Assembly (NCBI RefSeq): GCF_000374365.1
Contig: NZ_KB894143.1
Location: 1 to 56,131 of the forward strand
Direction of reading: 5' to 3'
Length of the DNA: 56,131 nt
DNA from: Bacteroides gallinarum DSM 18171 = JCM 13658
GTDB taxonomy: Bacteria; Bacteroidota; Bacteroidia; Bacteroidales; Bacteroidaceae
The notes under the pieces were generated by a model, which searched no databases, was not told where the DNA came from, and saw only the letters and a list, made by a program, of their open reading frames with translations. The position numbers were made by a program, and so were the translations under genes. Shown in pieces: positions 51,841-56,131 of this stretch. Numbering within the stretch: the first letter of the stretch is position 1; every line of letters starts with the position of its first letter.

Positions 51841-53085
51841 TTATTCGTAACGCATGGAATTTGCCGGGTGAATCCGTGTGATAAGGTATGACGGTCCCAG
51901 CAGCATAATAACCGAAGCCAGCAATGTACCGGCATTCAACAAGAGGAAAATCCAGATATTGAAAGACACGGGAACGGTACCCATATAGTATGTTTCCGGG
52001 TCGAGGCGGAACACTCCGAACCACTTCTGGACAAAATAGAACGCCAGCCCCAACACATTGCCCCACAGCATACCTTTCCCGATAAGGAACACTGCCAGCC
52101 AAAGGAACAGCTTGCGTATCGTGAAGTTGTCGGCGCCCAGGGATTTCAGTACCCCAATCATGGAAGTGCGCTCGATGATGATAATCAGCAATCCCGAAAC
52201 CATTGTAAAGCCGGCTACTCCAATCATCAGGATAAGGATAACCCATATATTGACATCCAGGATATCCAGCCAGGCAAAAATCTGCGGGTTGAGCTGCTCC
52301 ACATTGCGCACGCAGTAGTCCGCACCGTAAGGGTCGGGATGCCGTCCTGTTTCATCGGCTATCCGGTAGGTGCTTTCTTCGAGCCTGCCATAGTCGTACA
52401 GTTCCAGTTCCACTCCGCTCACCTGGTCGGGATGCCATTTGTTCAGGCGGTTCACCAGGTATAAATCCGTAAGTAGGAACAGGTTGTCGTATTCGGAAAA
52501 GTTAGTCCGGTAGATACCGGCAACCGTCAGGCGGCGGGCGCGCACATCGTCCTGTATATAATAGGTATCTATCTTATCGCCGAGTTTCAGCTTCATCTTG
52601 TCGGCTATCGCTTTCGAAATGACGACACGGTTGGCAGATGCCGAGTCGCTGAATTGCGGGAACTCCCCCTCTATCAAATGGCGGCGGAAAAAAGAAGCGT
52701 CGTATTCGGCCCCTATCCCTTTCAGCACCATGCCCTGAAAGGCATCGGCCGTCTTTATCATGCCCGGTTTGGTAGAGTAGCGCTGCACGTGCTTTACGCC
52801 GGGATTGCTTGCAAGGGCGGCAATCATGCTGTCCGTTACAGCTATGGGGCGAGTTTCGAAAGAGCGCGCCGCGTCCGAGTTGCTAATCTGGATATGGGAA
52901 CCGAAGCCTATTATCTTGTCGCGCACCTCGCTCTTGAAGCCGATTATCACCGACACGGCAACAATCATTACCGCCAGCCCGATAGCGACACCGATAGTGG
53001 CTATCAGTACGGCGGGACGGGAAACTTGCTTTCCGGCATCACCGTCGCTGTAAATACGGCGGGCGAGAAACAGGGCTAAAGACAT
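51841..53085 (-). CDS. LolC/LolE-type ABC transporter permease (FtsX family)
   Basis: A 414-residue inner-membrane protein with four helices: one near residues 28-50 after the LARRIYSDGDAGKQVSRP start, a large periplasmic domain, and three at about 275-405. This is the MacB/LolCE layout. In this family it extracts lipoproteins from the inner membrane together with LolD. No ATPase gene is adjacent, so LolCE function is by homology. 91 nt separate it from the aminotransferase gene on the same strand. Confidence 0.88.
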   Translation of the reverse strand: MSLALFLARRIYSDGDAGKQVSRPAVLIATIGVAIGLAVMIVAVSVIIGFKSEVRDKIIGFGSHIQISNSDAARSFETRPIAVTDSMIAALASNPGVKHVQRYSTKPGMIKTADAFQGMVLKGIGAEYDASFFRRHLIEGEFPQFSDSASANRVVISKAIADKMKLKLGDKIDTYYIQDDVRARRLTVAGIYRTNFSEYDNLFLLTDLYLVNRLNKWHPDQVSGVELELYDYGRLEESTYRIADETGRHPDPYGADYCVRNVEQLNPQIFAWLDILDVNIWVILILMIGVAGFTMVSGLLIIIIERTSMIGVLKSLGADNFTIRKLFLWLAVFLIGKGMLWGNVLGLAFYFVQKWFGVFRLDPETYYMGTVPVSFNIWIFLLLNAGTLLASVIMLLGPSYLITRIHPANSMRYE

Positions 53086-53176
53086 TCTTTCTAAATATAA
53101 GGTATAAAGTATAAGTCGATGAGACGCCTCTTTTCGGGAGTGATAATTCCTTTTTCAATTATATCTGTACTTTATA

Positions 53177-54376
53177 TCATTCCGTACGCCCCGGATAGGC
53201 TTCGAGCGCCTTGGAGAGCACAAACAGCGCACGGGTCAAATCTTCCTTCTTCAGCACGTAGGCTATGCGGACTTCGTTGCGGCCGGAACCCGGGGTCGTA
53301 TAGAAGCCGGAAGCCGGAGCCATGAACACGGTCTGCCCTTCGTACTCGAAGTCCGAAAGACACCAGGCACAGAACTTGTCCGAATCGTCCACGGGCAGCT
53401 TGGCTACGGTATAGAAGGCTCCCATGGGAATGGGCGAATATACGCCGGGAATACGGTTCAGCCCGTCTATCAGGCACTTACGGCGTTCTACATATTCGTC
53501 GTAGGTATCGCGCAGGTAGTCCTCTCCGGCATCCAAGGATGCCTCGGCAGCAATCTGCCCTATCAACGGGGGGCTTAGGCGTGCCTGGCAGAATTTCATA
53601 ACGGCGTCGCGTATCTCCTTGTTCTTTGTTATCAGCGCACCGATGCGGATGCCGCACTCGGAATAGCGCTTGGAAACGGAGTCTATCAGCACCACATTGT
53701 TCTCGATACCTTCCAGGTGGCAGGCGGAGATATAGGGAGAACCCGTATAGATGAACTCGCGGTACACCTCGTCGGAGAAAAGGAAAAGGTCGTACTTCTT
53801 CACGAGGTCGCGTATCTGGTTCATTTCACGGCGGGTATAAAGGTAGCCGGTAGGGTTATTGGGATTACAAATCAGGATAGCGCGGGTACGGTCGTTAATC
53901 AGCTCCTCGAACTTCTCTACCTTGGGCAGTGAAAATCCTTCCTCTATGGTGGTGGCAATCGTACGGATTTTGGCTCCGGCAGATATGGCGAACGCCATGT
54001 AGTTGGCGTATGCCGGTTCCGGCACGATAATCTCGTCGCCCGGGTTAAGGCATGCCATGAAAGAGAACAGCACGGCTTCCGAACCGCCGGAGGTGATGAT
54101 TATATCGTCGGCAGTAAGCTTGATATTGTATTTATCGTAATACCCCACCAACTTCTCACGATAGCTGCGATAGCCCGCGCTGGGACTATATTCCAGCACC
54201 TTACGGTCGACGTTGCGAATAGCGTCGATTGCAACCTGCGGCGTGGGCAGGTCGGGTTGTCCGATATTGAGGTGGAATACATGAATGCCCCGTTGCTTGG
54301 CTGCATCTGCCAAAGGAGCCAGCTTTCTGATAGGAGATGCGGGCATCTCCATTCCGCGAATAGAAATTGTTGGCAT
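53177..54376 (-). CDS. Class I/II PLP-dependent aminotransferase (aspartate aminotransferase-like)
   Basis: A 399-residue fold type I aminotransferase. Hallmarks are HLNIGQPDLPTP, TSGGSEAV, the PNNPTG box, SDEVYREF and the PLP Lys in DSVSKRYSECGIRIGAL, followed by Arg for the substrate carboxylate near the C-terminus. It belongs to the AspB-like group of Bacteroidetes; aspartate, aromatic or other specificity cannot be fixed from sequence. It diverges from the next gene. Confidence 0.92.
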   Translation of the reverse strand: MPTISIRGMEMPASPIRKLAPLADAAKQRGIHVFHLNIGQPDLPTPQVAIDAIRNVDRKVLEYSPSAGYRSYREKLVGYYDKYNIKLTADDIIITSGGSEAVLFSFMACLNPGDEIIVPEPAYANYMAFAISAGAKIRTIATTIEEGFSLPKVEKFEELINDRTRAILICNPNNPTGYLYTRREMNQIRDLVKKYDLFLFSDEVYREFIYTGSPYISACHLEGIENNVVLIDSVSKRYSECGIRIGALITKNKEIRDAVMKFCQARLSPPLIGQIAAEASLDAGEDYLRDTYDEYVERRKCLIDGLNRIPGVYSPIPMGAFYTVAKLPVDDSDKFCAWCLSDFEYEGQTVFMAPASGFYTTPGSGRNEVRIAYVLKKEDLTRALFVLSKALEAYPGRTE

Positions 54377-54585
54377 GAGTTTTTTATATCATTTTATCAT
54401 TTAAGTCGCAAATGTAGCGATTTATTTGATACTAAAGGGAAGCTAAGACATAAAAACTTTAAAAACCTTATCTATATTAAAAACACTATGCCATTTAAAA
54501 AGAATCGCGTACCTTTGAGATAGTAAACAAATGGACAACCACAATCGTTTTATCATAAACCAACATAAAAAGAGTAAGTAATACC
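54377..54585. promoter_or_regulatory. Divergent promoter region
   Basis: 209 bp between divergent genes. A minus-strand -7 TACATTTG (54416..54409) serves the aminotransferase, and a plus-strand -7 TACCTTTG (54510-54517) serves the fucose-isomerase-like gene. Neither has a good -33 box. Nothing else was recognised. Confidence 0.55.
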
Positions 54586-55821
54586 ATGGTCATCAACCTA
54601 ATAACTTTTGCTTCACAACTACATAAGCAAGCATCTGTTCGCAGTTCCCATGAGCTAATATTGACTGAGTTGGAAAAGTATTTCACTGTCAATTTCATAG
54701 ATTATCAAGATATTGCCAAACTGACTCCCGATGATTTCAGCATCCTGTTCATCGCCACCGGCGGAGTGGAACGGCTAGTTATCCAGCATTTCGAATCGCT
54801 CCCCCGCCCCGCCATTATACTGGCGGACGGCATGCAGAACTCGCTGGCTGCCGCCCTCGAAATATCGTCCTGGCTGCGCGGCCGCGGAATGAAAAGCGAA
54901 ATCCTCCACGGCGAACTGTCCGAAATCATCAAGCGTATTTTCGTATTACACGGCAACTTCATGGCGCAACGCAGCCTTTTCGGGATGCGTATCGGCGTGA
55001 TAGGCACTCCGTCGGGCTGGCTCATTGCCAGCAACGTGGATTACCTGCTTGCCAAACGCCGCTGGGGAGTGGAATATACGGATGTCTCGCTGGAACGTAT
55101 CTACGAGTATTACAACCGGATTACCGACGATGAGGTGGGCGAATCCTGCGCCCTGATTGCCGGCAAGGCGCTTGCCTGCCGGGAAGCGTCGCCGGAAGAT
55201 ATGATAAAGGCGATGCGCCTGTACCGCGCTATCCGGAAGATAGTGGACGAAGACCGTTTAAGCGCAATCACCCTGAGCTGCTTCCGCCTGATAGAACAGA
55301 CGGGCACTACCGGCTGCCTGGCTCTTGCCCTGTTGAACGACGAGGGTATCATTGCCGGATGCGAGGGCGATTTGCAGTCTGTCTTTACCATGCTCGCCGC
55401 TAAGGTGCTTACCGGGAAACCGTCCTTCATGGCTAACCCGTCCATGATTAATGCGCGTACCAACGAAATCATACTGGCGCACTGCACAGTGGGCATTGCA
55501 CAAACGGAGCAGTTCATTATCCGTAACCATTTCGAGACGGAAAGCGGCATCGGCATACAGGGAATACTGCCTACGGGTGACGTAACGGTCGTGAAGTGTG
55601 GCGGAGAATGCCTGGACGAGTACTACCTAAGCACGGGTACGCTGGTCGAAAATACCAATTACATCAACATGTGCCGCACGCAGGCACGTATAAAGATGAA
55701 TACCCCGGCGGAATATTTCCTGAGGAACCCGCTGGGCAACCACCACATCATGCTGCATGGCAACTACGAACAACTGCTGGATGAATTCCTGCAATCCGCC
55801 GGTTGCAAGAGGATAGAATAA
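54586..55821 (+). CDS. L-fucose/L-arabinose isomerase-like protein
   Basis: A 411-residue protein of the FucI/AraA superfamily: IGVIGTPSGWLIASNVD, ITLSCFRLIEQTGTTGCLALALLNDEGIIAGCEGDLQS in two parts, and a C-terminal HHIMLHGNY segment. The Glu in GCEGD and the downstream His fit metal-binding residues of the family. It is shorter than FucI (about 590) and its sugar is unknown. No fucose kinase or aldolase is adjacent, so the pathway is not set. Confidence 0.85.
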   Translation: MVINLITFASQLHKQASVRSSHELILTELEKYFTVNFIDYQDIAKLTPDDFSILFIATGGVERLVIQHFESLPRPAIILADGMQNSLAAALEISSWLRGRGMKSEILHGELSEIIKRIFVLHGNFMAQRSLFGMRIGVIGTPSGWLIASNVDYLLAKRRWGVEYTDVSLERIYEYYNRITDDEVGESCALIAGKALACREASPEDMIKAMRLYRAIRKIVDEDRLSAITLSCFRLIEQTGTTGCLALALLNDEGIIAGCEGDLQSVFTMLAAKVLTGKPSFMANPSMINARTNEIILAHCTVGIAQTEQFIIRNHFETESGIGIQGILPTGDVTVVKCGGECLDEYYLSTGTLVENTNYINMCRTQARIKMNTPAEYFLRNPLGNHHIMLHGNYEQLLDEFLQSAGCKRIE

Positions 55822-55886
55822 GGCTTCCGGAAAGGCGGTTACAGTATATCATCCTTTTAGGGACATTCAGTAAATAATATAAAATC

Positions 55887-55933
55887 AGCCAACTAATTCA
55901 TACACAAAATATTGCGAATTAGCTGGCTTTTTT
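55887..55933 (+). terminator. Rho-independent terminator
   Basis: A 13-bp stem with one mismatch (55887-55899 with 55916-55928) followed by six T. It ends the fucose-isomerase-like transcript just before the insertion-sequence-like segment. Confidence 0.8.
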
Positions 55934-56001
55934 GTATCTTTAGGTATTCCCCCGCAAATAAGGTTTGAAGGCCAAAACGGGGGAAATTCCCCGACTAAGA
56001 T

Positions 56002-56131
56002 ATGGCTAAGATACAAAATATTTCCGAAATTCACCCAACTTTGGGCTTCACAGAATTTGATGTTCTGGAAAAATACCGCAAAAGTTTTAATGAGAGTGAG
56101 CTTGGCAGGCTTCACTCAGTGTTCCCGTTTG
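56002..56131 (+). CDS. Probable transposase, N-terminal fragment (runs off the window)
   Basis: An open frame from ATG 56002 to the window end, 43 codons, starting MAKIQNISEIHPTLGF and continuing TEFDVLEKYRKSFNESELGR. It looks like the start of a Bacteroides insertion-sequence transposase, recalled from memory. A short inverted repeat TTCCCCCG (55950-55957) and CGGGGGAA (55978-55985) just upstream is consistent with an IS end. The rest is beyond the window, so family and integrity cannot be judged. Confidence 0.55.
   Translation, partial: MAKIQNISEIHPTLGFTEFDVLEKYRKSFNESELGRLHSVFPF

Overview
The window is almost certainly chromosomal DNA of a Bacteroides species (Bacteroidales). The evidence is the 16S rRNA 5' end, the Bacteroidetes-type promoters (-33 TTTG, about 19 nt spacer, -7 TAnnTTTG), S16 with a long Ala/Glu tail, the trp gene order B-E-G-D-C-F-A, a BioB-BioA fusion and SusC/D-era-style lipoprotein thioredoxins. 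The species cannot be fixed from this window.

Layout. 1-262: 5' end of a 16S rRNA gene reading left, with two tandem promoters. 1032-2819: a lipoprotein with a thioredoxin-like domain, a DUF308/HdeD membrane protein and a 35-residue membrane miniprotein. 2919-10683: a complete trp operon behind an attenuator whose leader peptide carries three Trp codons in a row. 10737-11777: cytoplasmic L-asparaginase. 12156-27575: an exopolysaccharide locus: CheY-like regulator, initiating phosphoglycosyltransferase with a receiver-like N-terminus, TolC-like protein, Wzz-like protein, Wzy/ligase and five glycosyltransferases on the plus strand, then a flippase and two glycosyltransferases on the minus strand. 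28424-33622: lower hexuronate pathway (KDPG aldolase, KDG kinase, divergent LacI regulator, altronate dehydratase), with two matching operators between the divergent promoters. 34355-37664: NhaC antiporter, ribosomal protein S16, thioredoxin lipoprotein. 38094-39337: a MetE-family protein behind a cobalamin riboswitch. 39618-42395: anaerobic ribonucleotide reductase NrdD/NrdG. 43906-50361: a full biotin operon bioBA-F-G-C-D. 50476-55821: membrane glycosyltransferase, LolC/E-type permease, aminotransferase and a fucose-isomerase-like protein. 56002 onward: start of a probable transposase running off the window.

The most unusual signal is not a gene. Many intergenic gaps, including gaps inside operons, are filled with short degenerate tandem repeats whose unit differs at every locus. 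At three places (after lacI, bioBA and bioC) the unit is recognisably the last 20-30 bp of the upstream gene including its stop codon, repeated several times downstream. Other notable points are a MetE paralogue under B12-riboswitch control that appears to lack the metal ligands of the family, a receiver-like domain fused to the polysaccharide-initiating enzyme next to a stand-alone receiver, a MITE-like repeat pair, and a 206-bp nested inverted-repeat element. All family assignments are from sequence motifs read by eye; no database search was run.
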